This document shows positions 9,058 to 17,294 of a stretch of 64,000 nt of DNA, piece by piece. The notes below the pieces were generated by a model. That model searched no databases, was not told the origin of the DNA, and saw nothing but the letters and a program-made list of their open reading frames with translations. A program made the translations under genes and the position numbers. Position 1 is the stretch's first letter, and each line of letters starts with the position of its first letter. The stretch is from the NCBI RefSeq assembly GCF_026339875.1, contig NZ_JAPEPZ010000001.1, positions 186,001 to 250,000 on the forward strand. The letters are read 5' to 3'. The DNA comes from Streptomyces sp. NBC_01571 (GTDB taxonomy: Bacteria; Actinomycetota; Actinomycetes; Streptomycetales; Streptomycetaceae).

Positions 9058-9513
9058 ATGCGCCGAAGACTCGCCACCGCTCTCACCGCGTCCAGCCTGT
9101 CCCTGGTAGCCCTCATCGGCACCGCGAGCACCGCACAGGCCGCCGTCCCCGCCGACAAGGCGCAGGTACTGTCGAGCTGGACCCAGACCAGCGCGTCCAG
9201 CTACAACACCTGGGCAGCGGCCCGATCGAACCAAGCCGCCTACGCGGCCTACCAGTTCGACTGGTCGACGGACTACTGCTCCACCTCCCCCGACAACCCC
9301 TTCGGCTTCCCGTTCGCCACCTCCTGCGCACGGCACGACTTCGGATACCGCAACTACAAGGCCGCGGGCACCTTCTCCGCCAACAAGTCCCGCCTCGACA
9401 GCGCTCTTTACGAGGACCTCAAGCGCGTGTGCGTCAACTACAGCGGCGCCACGAAGACGGCGTGTGACGGCACGGCATGGACCTACTACCAGGCGGTCAA
9501 GGCCTTCGGCTGA
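9058..9513 (+). CDS. Secreted prokaryotic phospholipase A2
   Basis: The protein has 151 residues. An RRR-initiated signal peptide ends at about AQA-A (residue 28-29). The mature part has the PLA2 catalytic motif CARHDFGYRNY with His93-Asp94 in my count, and four Cys (about 74, 90, then RVC and TAC near the end) that would form two disulfides, as in the Streptomyces violaceoruber enzyme. It should release fatty acids from phospholipids outside the cell in a Ca-dependent way. The start at 9058 is decided by GGAGG 6 nt upstream, not the earlier in-frame start at 9010. A strong terminator follows. Confidence 0.95.
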   Translation: MRRRLATALTASSLSLVALIGTASTAQAAVPADKAQVLSSWTQTSASSYNTWAAARSNQAAYAAYQFDWSTDYCSTSPDNPFGFPFATSCARHDFGYRNYKAAGTFSANKSRLDSALYEDLKRVCVNYSGATKTACDGTAWTYYQAVKAFG

Positions 9514-9530
9514 CCGACCCGCCCCAGGAC

Positions 9531-9573
9531 GCAGCGGGTCACGAGGCCGTCCGAACCTCTCGTGGCCCGCTGC
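9531..9573 (+). terminator. Strong hairpin terminator after the phospholipase gene
   Basis: A 15-bp stem pairs 9531-9545 with 9559-9573, with one G-U pair and a 13-nt loop. It begins 17 bp after the stop codon. Confidence 0.85.
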
Positions 9574-9943
9574 GCCGGGGCTCCTTCCAGGCACGCCGTC
9601 GGGCCCACCGTCCGCCGCGCCGCCCACGTCTCGGTGACAAACCCCGAGCGCACGCCCGGCCGTCTCGGTCACCGACACTGAGCCGGCGGCCACAGCGGGG
9701 CGTGGCCCAGGGGCGGGTGCCGCAACCATCAGGCCCGGCGAAGGTCAGCCGACCCAGTCCGCCAGGAATGAGAGGGCCTCCGCGTTCACGACGTCTGGCG
9801 CCCTACCTGAAACAGGTGGCCGCACCGAGGGAGGACCACGCCCCGAACATCGCGGGCGACTCCCCCTTCCCTGCCGACGGCGGCGTTCCTACGCTTCGCC
9901 CACCGCGCTGAAGCCTTCTCGCCGCCAGCGCGGCGGTGAGCGG

Positions 9944-9982
9944 CCCAGACCCAGACCCGGGCCCAGGCCCAGGCCCAGGCCC
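9944..9982 (-). repeat. Hexamer array with seven CCC tracts (G-quadruplex potential on the minus strand)
   Basis: CCC occurs every 6 nt from 9944 to 9982 with 3-nt loops (AGA, AGA, GGG, AGG, AGG, AGG). It lies in a 750-bp gap between the phospholipase and ArsR genes. A different hexamer array follows at 10200. Confidence 0.75.
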
Positions 9983-9991
9983 ACAGCCGGT

Positions 9992-10186
9992 TTATCCCAT
10001 GGCCCGTTCCTCATCGGTGCGCTGCGCCAGTGGTTCGTCGAATGAAGACCTCTCGGCGATCTCGCCGATCTCCGTGGCCGAAGGCCCGGTCCACCCGCTG
10101 AAGGACACGTTCGCGCGCCGCACCTGCACCTTGAGAAACGCCGGCAAGCTCAGCCCCGCCCGGCATGGCCGTGACGATCACCCACT
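9992..10186 (-). pseudogene. Protein-like open fragment, possible gene relic
   Basis: On the minus strand a frame that ends in TAA at 9992 reads plausibly as protein (for example FSGWTGPSATEIGEIAERSS, then a charged end DEERAMG). It is closed by a stop about 190 bp upstream and has no good start or ribosome site. I do not recognise it. It may be the last part of a lost gene. Confidence 0.3.
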
Positions 10187-10199
10187 ACACATCGGCGTC

Positions 10200-10235
10200 G
10201 GCACCGGCACCGGCACCGGCACCGGCACCGGCACC
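10200..10235. repeat. (GGCACC)6 tandem array
   Basis: Six perfect GGCACC units end 8 bp before the ArsR operator. It is a simple repeat likely to vary in copy number, directly upstream of the ArsR-VOC operon. Confidence 0.9.
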
Positions 10236-10242
10236 CAGGTTG

Positions 10243-10266
10243 ATAGGCAAGGAGATACTTGCCTAT
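10243..10266. promoter_or_regulatory. ArsR-type operator overlapping the ribosome site and start of the regulator
   Basis: A perfect 9-bp inverted repeat: ATAGGCAAG at 10243-10251 and CTTGCCTAT at 10258-10266, with spacer GAGATA. The ribosome site GGAG (10251-10254) lies inside it and the start codon ATG (10265) overlaps its right end. This points to tight autorepression by the ArsR protein. Confidence 0.75.
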
Positions 10267-10570
10267 GGCGTCGGCCATGGCGGACGATGTCTTCAAGGCA
10301 CTCGCCGACCCGACCCGTCGGCGCATCCTTGACGAGCTGGTGGAACGGGACGGGCAGACCCTGTTCGAGATATGCGCACGGCTGGTGACGAAGCACGGTC
10401 TGGGGATGTCCCGCCAGGCGATAAGCCAGCACTTGGCCGTACTCGAATCCGCTGGCCTGATCGTTTCGCGGCGCCAGGGCCGCTACAAGTTCCACGATCT
10501 GAACACCGAACCTCTTGAGCGCATCGTGACCCGATGGCTCAGGCCCGATGCACCGGAGAGCAGCCCATGA
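10265..10570 (+). CDS. ArsR-family transcriptional regulator
   Basis: The protein has 101 residues and a winged HTH: KALADPTRRRILDELVE at the N-terminus, recognition region GMSRQAISQHLAVLESAGLI, wing SRRQGRYKFHDLN. No Cys metal site of the classic CxC type is present in the HTH (one Cys only), so it probably senses something other than metals. ATG 10265 is chosen over an upstream TTG; ATG 10277 is an alternative. The stop overlaps the start of the VOC gene (ATGA), so the two are translated together. A perfect palindrome covers its own start. Confidence 0.92.
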   Translation: MASAMADDVFKALADPTRRRILDELVERDGQTLFEICARLVTKHGLGMSRQAISQHLAVLESAGLIVSRRQGRYKFHDLNTEPLERIVTRWLRPDAPESSP

Positions 10571-10953
10571 AGATCCACCTGTCCAGTGTCTTCGTCGACG
10601 ACCAGGAGAGGGCCCTGCGTTTCTACACCGACGTGCTGGGCTTCGTGAAGAAGCACGACGTCCCCCTGGGCGAGGACCGGTGGCTGACCGTCGTCTCGCC
10701 GGAAGATCCGGACGGGACGGAACTGCTGCTTGAGCCCTCCGGTCATCCCGCGGTGCAGCCGTACAAAACCGCGCTGGTCCAGGACGGCATCCCGGCGACC
10801 TCCTTCGCCGTGGACGATGTACAGGCGGAGTTCACCCGGCTGCGCGACCTCGGGGTGTACTTCACCCAGGAGCCACTGGAGATGGGCCCGGTCACCACCG
10901 CGGTACTGGACGACACCTGCGGCAATCTGATCCAGATCGTGCACAGCAAGTAG
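10567..10953 (+). CDS. VOC-family (glyoxalase/bleomycin-resistance-like) protein
   Basis: The protein has 128 residues with the paired beta-alpha-beta-beta-beta modules of the vicinal-oxygen-chelate fold. It begins IHLSSVFVDDQERALRFYTD and ends DTCGNLIQIVHSK. Potential metal ligands are His3 of the first strand and a late Glu/Asn, but the set is incomplete, as in many binding-only VOC proteins. It overlaps the ArsR gene by 4 bp, so the regulator probably controls it in response to its substrate. Substrate unknown. Confidence 0.9.
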   Translation: MKIHLSSVFVDDQERALRFYTDVLGFVKKHDVPLGEDRWLTVVSPEDPDGTELLLEPSGHPAVQPYKTALVQDGIPATSFAVDDVQAEFTRLRDLGVYFTQEPLEMGPVTTAVLDDTCGNLIQIVHSK

Positions 10954-11363
10954 GACGGCCGCCCCGACACTCATCCCGGACCGCTGTACCTCGACTACTC
11001 GACTACTGGGTGAATGCCCTGCCGTCGAAGGGAGCCACTGGCCGCCCCGCGCGAGTGCCGCCGGGCCGCCAGTGGCTTCCCGGCCTGACTACGTCCGTCC
11101 GGTCGGGTGGAAGGCCCCGCGGGGGTCGGCTCCCTGTCGGCAGGACCCAGTACCGGTCAACAGGCCCACGCCGTGCTGACACCTCGGAAACCAGGTGATC
11201 ACGAGGTCTGGCCCTCCACTCTGTACCGGCTCGACTGCTCGGCCGTCCAGGAGGCGAGGATGCGCGGTGCGTCGTACGACGGGCTGCCTGGCGGACAACG
11301 GAGTCGGACTGCCGTGAACCCTTGACGGGCAGCGCGCATCACCAGGCGGCGAGGTCCACCTCG
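10954..11363. other. Convergent intergenic region
   Basis: No gene is recognised. It contains a candidate terminator (11033-11077) and a CGACTACT direct repeat near 10991-11006. Confidence 0.4.
11033..11077 (+). terminator. Candidate terminator of the ArsR-VOC operon
   Basis: A perfect 10-bp stem (AGCCACTGGC at 11033-11042 with GCCAGTGGCT at 11068-11077) encloses a 25-nt GC-rich loop. It lies 80 bp after the VOC stop. Confidence 0.5.
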
Positions 11364-12209
11364 TCACGGTCCGTCCTGTCGCGTGATCGAGTCGCCCAGC
11401 CGGACCGTGCCTGGTTCCAGGACATCCAGGTACACCCCGAGGCACGCCAGCCGGCCCAGGTGGAAGACGGGTATCCGGTGCTCACGGGCGATCGCACGCA
11501 TGATGCCAGGGTCGGCCCCCAGCCCGTCATGACCGAGGGTGGGAACCACACAGCGGGGCGTGGGAACCACCACTTGGAACAGCGCTTCGCCCACGCGTAG
11601 TCGCCGGTCCACCCAGGTGTCCTCCACGAAATCCTTTCTTCCGCCGGTGTCGACAACCAGGTTCGGCCGGAAGCGGCGCGGATCGAAGTCACTGTCGGGA
11701 TACCCGGCCCGGAGTCCCGCCAAGGAGGACGTCGTGACGAGGTGGACCTTGCCGAAGTCGAAGAACGTCCCCGCAGCGACGTTGCCGACGGTGATCTCCT
11801 CCCCCGTACCGTCCACGGAAGCCGTCGCGCGGACGACGTCGGGGACACCGCCTTCGTACCGGGGGACGGCGCGCTCGAGTGTGCTGTCCGCTGGGGCAGT
11901 GGCCGAGACGGACACGTGGCGGCCCAGCAGCTTGGACAGCCGTAGGTCGAGATCGGGGTCTCCGACGGGGAGCGTCACACCGTCGGGCAGTTCCACCTCG
12001 ACGGCGCCGTCATCGGTCAACCGGCTGCGGCAGTTCAGCAGTTGTCCCCACTTGCGGGGGTGCTTGACGCTCCCGATCGCGCCGGTGTCGTCGAGGACGG
12101 CATACGTCCTGTCCCCGGCTAACCCCGCATGGGTGACGACCGCGGACAGCAATGGCTCTCCGAGCATGGATTTCACCGGATACCGGCACAGCGCAGCCAC
12201 AGTCCCCAT
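11364..12209 (-). CDS. MOSC-domain protein (molybdenum-cofactor sulfurase C-terminal family)
   Basis: About 281 residues. An N-terminal MOSC beta-barrel begins LCRYPVKSMLGE, and the MOSC domain proper is at about 105-275 with the conserved RFRPNLVVD and TPRCVVPTLG elements, the latter carrying the conserved Cys. Such proteins transfer or carry sulfur or handle Mo-cofactor in N-hydroxylated-compound reduction. I chose ATG 12209; a TTG three codons upstream is possible and neither has a clear ribosome site. It is divergent from the hydrolase at 12563. The 350-bp gap between them shows no gene. Confidence 0.9.
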   Translation of the reverse strand: MGTVAALCRYPVKSMLGEPLLSAVVTHAGLAGDRTYAVLDDTGAIGSVKHPRKWGQLLNCRSRLTDDGAVEVELPDGVTLPVGDPDLDLRLSKLLGRHVSVSATAPADSTLERAVPRYEGGVPDVVRATASVDGTGEEITVGNVAAGTFFDFGKVHLVTTSSLAGLRAGYPDSDFDPRRFRPNLVVDTGGRKDFVEDTWVDRRLRVGEALFQVVVPTPRCVVPTLGHDGLGADPGIMRAIAREHRIPVFHLGRLACLGVYLDVLEPGTVRLGDSITRQDGP

Positions 12210-12562
12210 GGAGATCAATCATGGCACCGGCCACGGCACATCAGCCAGATCGCCGACGCGAAGCGATCACGCCCGAACTCGACTCAGCACCAAGCCTGTT
12301 GGGCTCGACACATCACCGGGGGCGCCCGACTCGGCCCATCCGGGGAGAAGTCAGCGCCCCAGTGGCGTCTCGCCGGGCCAGAAGCCGGGCCCGGCGTCCG
12401 GCCGCGGACGGACCTCACGCCCACGACGACTACCGACAGCACTGCACCTGGGAGACGACTCGGGCGTGCGGGAGCGGCGCCCGGCTGACCTCGCGAAGGG
12501 GCCGCCCGCCTTCGATCTTGACAATCCACTGCCGCGACCTGAAGGCTGACCAACCAGTCGGT

Positions 12563-13414
12563 ATGAAGGATGAGATCTTGACCAAGCTGAGCATCTCCAC
12601 TGCCGCTGGCGTGTTCGACGCCATTACGGCGGGACCGTCCGAGGGCCGCCCGGTACTGCTGCTGCACGGTTTCCCCCAGACCGCGCTGGCGTGGCAACAG
12701 CAGATCGCGGCGTTGACCGCGTGCGGCTACCGTGTCGTGGCACCCGACCAGCGTGGCTACTCCCCCGGTGTCCGCCCCGATCGGCCCGAGGACTACCGCA
12801 TGGGTGCGCTGGTCGACGACGTCGTCGCGATCACGGAGGAACTGGGCTGGGCGACGTTCGACCTGGTCGGCCACGACTGGGGAGGCGCGGTGGCGTGGTG
12901 GACGGCGGACGCCCACCCCGGCCTCGTCCGTACCCTGACCGTTGTCTCGACCCCGCACCCCGGCGCTCTGGCCGGCGCCCTGCGCAGCGATCCGGACCAG
13001 CGCGCACGATCCCACTACATGATCGACTGGCGCGAGACCCCCTCGACCGAGGACCGCATGCTCGCCGACGATGCCCGGCAGCTTCGTAGCGTCTACGCCG
13101 GAAAGGTCCCGCAGGCCAGTGTCGACGCCTACGTACGGCAACTGTCGCAGCCGGGCGCGCTCACCGCGGCACTGAACTGGTACCGGGCCGGTCGCCCCGA
13201 CGCGACGATCGGGCTCATCGATGTGCCCACGCTGTACGTCTGGAGCACGCAGGACGCCGCGTTCGGTCCCGCGGCCTCGCAGGAGACCGAACAGTGGGTC
13301 AGCGGACCGTACCGGTTCGAGACACTCCACGACGTCAGCCACTGGATTCCCGAAGAAGCACCCGAAGCGCTGAACGGTCTGCTGCTCGAACATCTGCAAG
13401 CCCACGGCGAGTAG
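12563..13414 (+). CDS. Alpha/beta hydrolase of the epoxide hydrolase/haloalkane dehalogenase type
   Basis: About 283 residues. The oxyanion motif is HGFPQT, the nucleophile elbow GHDWGG has Asp as nucleophile, which marks the epoxide hydrolase/dehalogenase branch, and the catalytic His is in DVSHWIPEEAPE near the end. A lid domain lies between about 135 and 215. No signal peptide. Start ATG 12563 is weakly supported; a TTG at 12578 behind AAGGATGAG is a good alternative. The reaction is probably epoxide opening or ester cleavage. The 319 bp after the stop hold no recognised gene. Confidence 0.88.
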   Translation: MKDEILTKLSISTAAGVFDAITAGPSEGRPVLLLHGFPQTALAWQQQIAALTACGYRVVAPDQRGYSPGVRPDRPEDYRMGALVDDVVAITEELGWATFDLVGHDWGGAVAWWTADAHPGLVRTLTVVSTPHPGALAGALRSDPDQRARSHYMIDWRETPSTEDRMLADDARQLRSVYAGKVPQASVDAYVRQLSQPGALTAALNWYRAGRPDATIGLIDVPTLYVWSTQDAAFGPAASQETEQWVSGPYRFETLHDVSHWIPEEAPEALNGLLLEHLQAHGE

Positions 13415-13733
13415 GGCGCCACGGCGCACACCCCGCCTGTCGATTCCTGCGGCGACGCCGCGCGGACCTCGGACCGAGCGGACCCACAGAACACCCCGAC
13501 TGCTGGGGACTCGGGGGGCTGACAGCGCGGCCCCGGGGCCGGTGGCGTACCCGTGCCGGGCACGCCACCGGTCCGGTCCACGTCGAGTCGGCAGGGGTAC
13601 GGTAGCGGCGGTCAACCCTCGACCAGATCGCCCGTCGCCGTCGCGGCAGAAAGGTGGGAGGTCGGGGTCTCCAAGAGCAGCAGGACCAGGGGCGGCAGCC
13701 ACCTGCGAACGCGCTGCCCGACAGATTGCCCGC

Positions 13734-14084
13734 ATGTCTTCCGCACTTGTCGTCGGCTACGACCCGCAAGCGATACCCGGCGTCGACGGGCAGGCGCTTC
13801 GCGCGGCTCTCGACGCGGAGTTGGCCCGGTTCGGCGAGCACGGCATCAACGCGGCCATGGCACCGGTCACGTTCGACGAATCGGCCGAGTCCACGCTCGC
13901 CGCGTCGCTGACCGAGCGCCCCTGGGATCTCGTGGTCGTCGGCGGTGGGATCCCGAAGCCCGAACAGCTTCTTCCGCTCTTCGAGGAGGTCGTGAACCTG
14001 ATTCGCCGTCATTCGCCCCAGGCAGCGATCGCGTTCAACACCGGTGGCGGAGACAGCGTCGAGGCGGCACAGCGCTGGCTCTGA
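13734..14084 (+). CDS. Conserved small protein of unknown function
   Basis: The protein has 116 residues with a Rossmann-like or response-regulator-like pattern: VVGYDPQ at the N-terminus, ERPWDLVVVGGGI in the middle and AAIAFNTGGGDSVEAA at the end. I recall close relatives in Streptomyces and other bacteria annotated only as hypothetical. The start ATG at 13734 lacks a strong ribosome site. No operon partner is seen. Function unknown. Confidence 0.7.
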   Translation: MSSALVVGYDPQAIPGVDGQALRAALDAELARFGEHGINAAMAPVTFDESAESTLAASLTERPWDLVVVGGGIPKPEQLLPLFEEVVNLIRRHSPQAAIAFNTGGGDSVEAAQRWL

Positions 14085-14349
14085 ACTCCGGCCGCCCGAT
14101 GGCTAGACCGTTTTGGTTCGATCACCGGCGGACCAATGGAAGATGCCTGCGGATGTGCCGACACGAGTGGGCACTCCGGCATGGCCGCAACGAACGGCCT
14201 CCTCGGCGTCCGCCCGCTCCCGTTGGGACCGATTAGACCTTTCCTTCATCGTGCCGAACATACGGGGTAGCCGTTTAGGGGACCGCGGATGCAGGCAACC
14301 GGCCACGACACCACGAGGACGCCCGCGCGGTGTGCGCGACCCGGTGGGC

Positions 14350-14847
14350 TCAGCGTACGGGCGAGTCGATGCGCTGCAGGATGCGCTCGGCGTCCTGGCC
14401 GAGTCGGCGCAGGCGCTCGTTGGACAGGTTGTCCACCACGAGGTGCCGCACATAGGCCACATGCTCCGGCGCGGCCGATTCCAGCTTCCTCATGCCGTCG
14501 GCCAGGAGGATGGCGTTGGTGAAGCGTCCATCGCTCGGATCGGGTTCACGCCGGAGGTAACCCCGGCTTTCCAGTCGCTTCACCAGGTGCGACAGACGGG
14601 ACAGTGACGAACTGGTGCGCTCGGCCAGCACGCTCATGCGCAACGTCCACTCGGGGGCCTCGGCCAGCATCGCCATGGCCATGTACTCGACCATGCTCAG
14701 CTCCGCGTCGCGCTGCAACTGGGCATCCAGGGCCCACGGGAGCCGGGTGATCAGGCGTACCACCGACATCCACGACGCCAGTTCGGCCGGCGCCAGCCAC
14801 AGGTCGGCATGCTCATCGGCCTGCCGCGACGCGTCGGGGGTGGTCAC
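14350..14847 (-). CDS. MarR-family transcriptional regulator
   Basis: The protein has 165 residues. The winged HTH includes the recognition region TSSSLSRLSHLVKRLESRGY and the wing motif RREPDPSDGRFTNAI, both diagnostic of MarR. The start is GTG 14847 with a weak ribosome site. No clear neighbour shares its operon; the nearest candidates for control are the dehydrogenase at 15221-16162 and the region near 16500 with ACTTGAA sites. Effector unknown. Confidence 0.92.
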   Translation of the reverse strand: MTTPDASRQADEHADLWLAPAELASWMSVVRLITRLPWALDAQLQRDAELSMVEYMAMAMLAEAPEWTLRMSVLAERTSSSLSRLSHLVKRLESRGYLRREPDPSDGRFTNAILLADGMRKLESAAPEHVAYVRHLVVDNLSNERLRRLGQDAERILQRIDSPVR

Positions 14848-15220
14848 CTGCCGAGCGTATCAGCCACGTGTACGACGGTCTGGACCGTCTGCCGTTGACG
14901 GTCGACCAAGGCTGCTACCGCTGCCTCCGGGTCGTCCTCCGCGCTGCGGACGAGGCCGGCTCGAAGCACACGCTCGCTGATGCAGTCGGCCAGTCAATGC
15001 CCGGGTAGGTGAGGGAAGTTGCTGACGCCGAACCCGCGGGGACGCTGGCGGTGATCCAGGCGGTCGCTCGCCGCTTCAGCCGCCTGTCCGCCCAACCGGA
15101 ACTGATCCGACGCCGCCCCCTGACCGTCTGGCGGCATCAGCCAGGGGGCGGTCGCAGCCACACCGCGCTCGGAGGCGGATCCTCGATCCGCCGCCTCAAC
15201 AACCCTGCGGGTCAATGCAC
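14848..15220. other. Intergenic region, no recognised gene
   Basis: Open frames here on both strands have no good ribosome site and no recognisable protein pattern. Nothing else stands out. Confidence 0.4.
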
Positions 15221-16162
15221 CTAGCCAATGACGCGGATAGGCCGCCCCGCTCGGAATGCGGCGATGTCCTCCACGGCGTCGCGGTAGAAGACCTCGTACA
15301 GTTCGCGGGTCACGTAGCCGATATGCGGGGTGAGCACGGTGTTCGTCAGCGTGCGGAAGGGGTGGTCAGGAGGCAGCGGCTCGGTGTCGTAGACGTCGAG
15401 CGCGGCGCACCTGATCGCCTCGCGGCGCAGGGCGTCCAGCAGTGCGTCCTGGTCGACGATCGGGCCGCGCGAGGTGTTCACCAGGATCGCGGACGGCTTC
15501 ATCGCGGCGAGTTCGGACCTGCCGACCAGCCCTCGGGTCCGGGGACTGAGCACGAGGTGCACCGACAACACGTCCGCCTCGGCGAAAAGCTCTTCCTTGG
15601 TCACCGCCCGCACTCCGTGCTCGGCCGCGCGTTCCGGCGTGAGGTTCTCACTCCAGGCGATGGTGTCCATGCCGAAGGCCTGGCCGATCCTCGCCACCCG
15701 ACTGCCCAGGTTTCCCAGTCCGAGGAGGCCGAGGGACTTTCCGCGCAGCTCGGTGCCGACCGTGCGCTGCCAACCCCCGTCCCGCATGGATCGTTCCTCC
15801 GTCGGCAGGTTCCGTGCCGCGGCGAGGATCAGCGCCCAGGTGAGTTCGACCGTGGGCTCGGGGTAATACCCGGTTCCAGAGACGACGACTCCTTGCCGGG
15901 CGGCGGCCGCCAAGTCGATAGCGGCGTTGCGTGGACCGGTGGTGACCAGCAGTTTCAGATCGGGCAGCCGGCCCAGAACATCGGCTGTGAAAGGGGTGCG
16001 CTCGCGCATGGCGACGACTGCCTCGAAGCCGGCGAGCCTGCGGACCAGTTCGTCGACGTCCGGGATGTGGCTGTCGAACACCTCCACCTCAGCGTTCAGA
16101 CCGCTCCAGTCGGCACAGTCGAGCGCGACGTTCTGATAGTCGTCAAGTACTGCGATCTTCAT
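15221..16162 (-). CDS. D-2-hydroxyacid dehydrogenase family protein
   Basis: The protein has 313 residues. The NAD-binding motif GLLGLGNLGSRVARIGQAF (G-x-G-x-x-G) is at about 150, the catalytic Arg is in NTSRGPIVDQ, the Glu in DVYDTEPLPPDHP and the His in LTPHIGYVT. All three catalytic residues are present, so it should be active. The family reduces 2-keto acids to D-2-hydroxy acids. It starts at ATG 16162 (MKIAVLDDYQ). No partner gene is adjacent. Confidence 0.93.
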   Translation of the reverse strand: MKIAVLDDYQNVALDCADWSGLNAEVEVFDSHIPDVDELVRRLAGFEAVVAMRERTPFTADVLGRLPDLKLLVTTGPRNAAIDLAAAARQGVVVSGTGYYPEPTVELTWALILAAARNLPTEERSMRDGGWQRTVGTELRGKSLGLLGLGNLGSRVARIGQAFGMDTIAWSENLTPERAAEHGVRAVTKEELFAEADVLSVHLVLSPRTRGLVGRSELAAMKPSAILVNTSRGPIVDQDALLDALRREAIRCAALDVYDTEPLPPDHPFRTLTNTVLTPHIGYVTRELYEVFYRDAVEDIAAFRAGRPIRVIG

Positions 16163-16771
16163 GCGGGCGATGCTAATGGAGCGAGTCGGGATATGGCCGC
16201 AAGGTGTCCACAGGTCCAGGTCGACGACGCCGCGGTCGTCCGGGGTGCAGCCTGCCCGCACGCGCCCGACCCTGCCGTCCCGTGCGACGCGTGAGCACCG
16301 CCCGCCCTCGCCCGCGGCCCACACATGCGACGAACGTCAGACAGCCGTAGACCCTTCGTCGCAGTCACTTCAATCTTCAAGTCGATCTGTCACGCGAAGT
16401 GGACAGAACGGCAGAACCGAGCCGCTCGACGCCAAGCATGAGCCGGTGCGTCAGGCCAGTTGAACCGGCATTCCCAGAGAAACAGGTGAGCGTACACATG
16501 GGCACGCCGACGTTTCCTCGCTCTATGACTTGAACATTCACGTCATTCGGCAGTATCGCTCCACTTGAACGTTGAACATTCTGGATCCAGGGTCGGCGAC
16601 CTGGTGGCAAGAACGTCCAGAGATCCCACGGGACTCCGGCGGCTCGCAACGGTCCCTGCCCCGGCTCCCCCGACGGAGGGGAAGCGCACCATGAACGCAC
16701 GTCCGTCCCTGCTGAGTGCCGGTGGTCCTCACCAGCCGGCGCGATCTCTAGTGCCTGCCGCGCGACATTGA
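16163..16771. other. Intergenic region with clustered ACTTGAA sites
   Basis: No intact gene. ACTTGAA occurs at 16528 and 16563 on the plus strand and at 16376-16382 on the minus strand. An ATG at 16691 follows a GGAGGGG ribosome site and opens a 26-codon frame (MNARPSLLSA...) that could be the start of the gene whose C-terminal relic follows. Confidence 0.4.
16528..16543. promoter_or_regulatory. Possible MarR-type operator
   Basis: ACTTGAACATTCACGT is a near-perfect palindrome with one mismatched pair. A second ACTTGAAC lies 35 bp downstream. MarR proteins often bind such 16-18-bp palindromes; the regulator is not identified. Confidence 0.35.
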
Positions 16772-17152
16772 CGAGGGGGTGAGGGATGGGCCGCCGCCCC
16801 GGCCAAGGCCCTGGACTACCCGTGGACCCATCACATCGCCGGGCACATGGGCCGCCTCGGCACCCGTGCCGACATGACCACCTATCAGCAGTACGTCGAC
16901 GACATCGTCGACGGAGTGAAGGCCGCGCTGGCCGACGTCGACCCGACCCCGTTCTTCACCAAGTACGGCGACAACACCTGGGCCGCGGTCAAGACCTACC
17001 AGGACGCGCAGACCGCGTACGCCGCCGCTCCGGTCATCAAGAAGTACACCGGTGTCCTGGCCGCCGCCGACGTCTACACCACCAGCACCGCGTTCATCAT
17101 CCTCGAGTCCATACGCCTCGACCTCGGCTACGGCTCCCAGGTCCACTCCTGA
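16772..17152 (+). pseudogene. C-terminal relic of an MBL-fold metallo-hydrolase
   Basis: The frame is open from 16772 and reads ALDYPWTHHIAGHMGRLGT, then KYGDNTWAAVKTY and a Trp/Tyr-rich end near LESIRLDLGYGSQ. This matches the C-terminal region of a group of MBL-fold hydrolases as I recall it. The metal-binding HxHxDH part is missing. A start with a signal-like MNARPSLLSA lies 80 bp upstream at 16691, so an internal deletion of an originally longer gene is likely. Confidence 0.6.
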
Positions 17153-17294
17153 GCACTACGGGGGCCGTTTCCCGCCGGCTGTGAAACGACGGCGGAGAGG
17201 AATGCTCCCACCTGGATCACCTCACACGCCTCGGTGCAAGCGGTCAGCGCGAACGCCCGCGCCGGGGCAACAGGACAGCCAGGTGCGGTCGTGG

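Noticed and set aside
10200..10235. Short CRISPR or iteron origin
   Set aside because: Hexamer units without spacers, no replication gene nearby.
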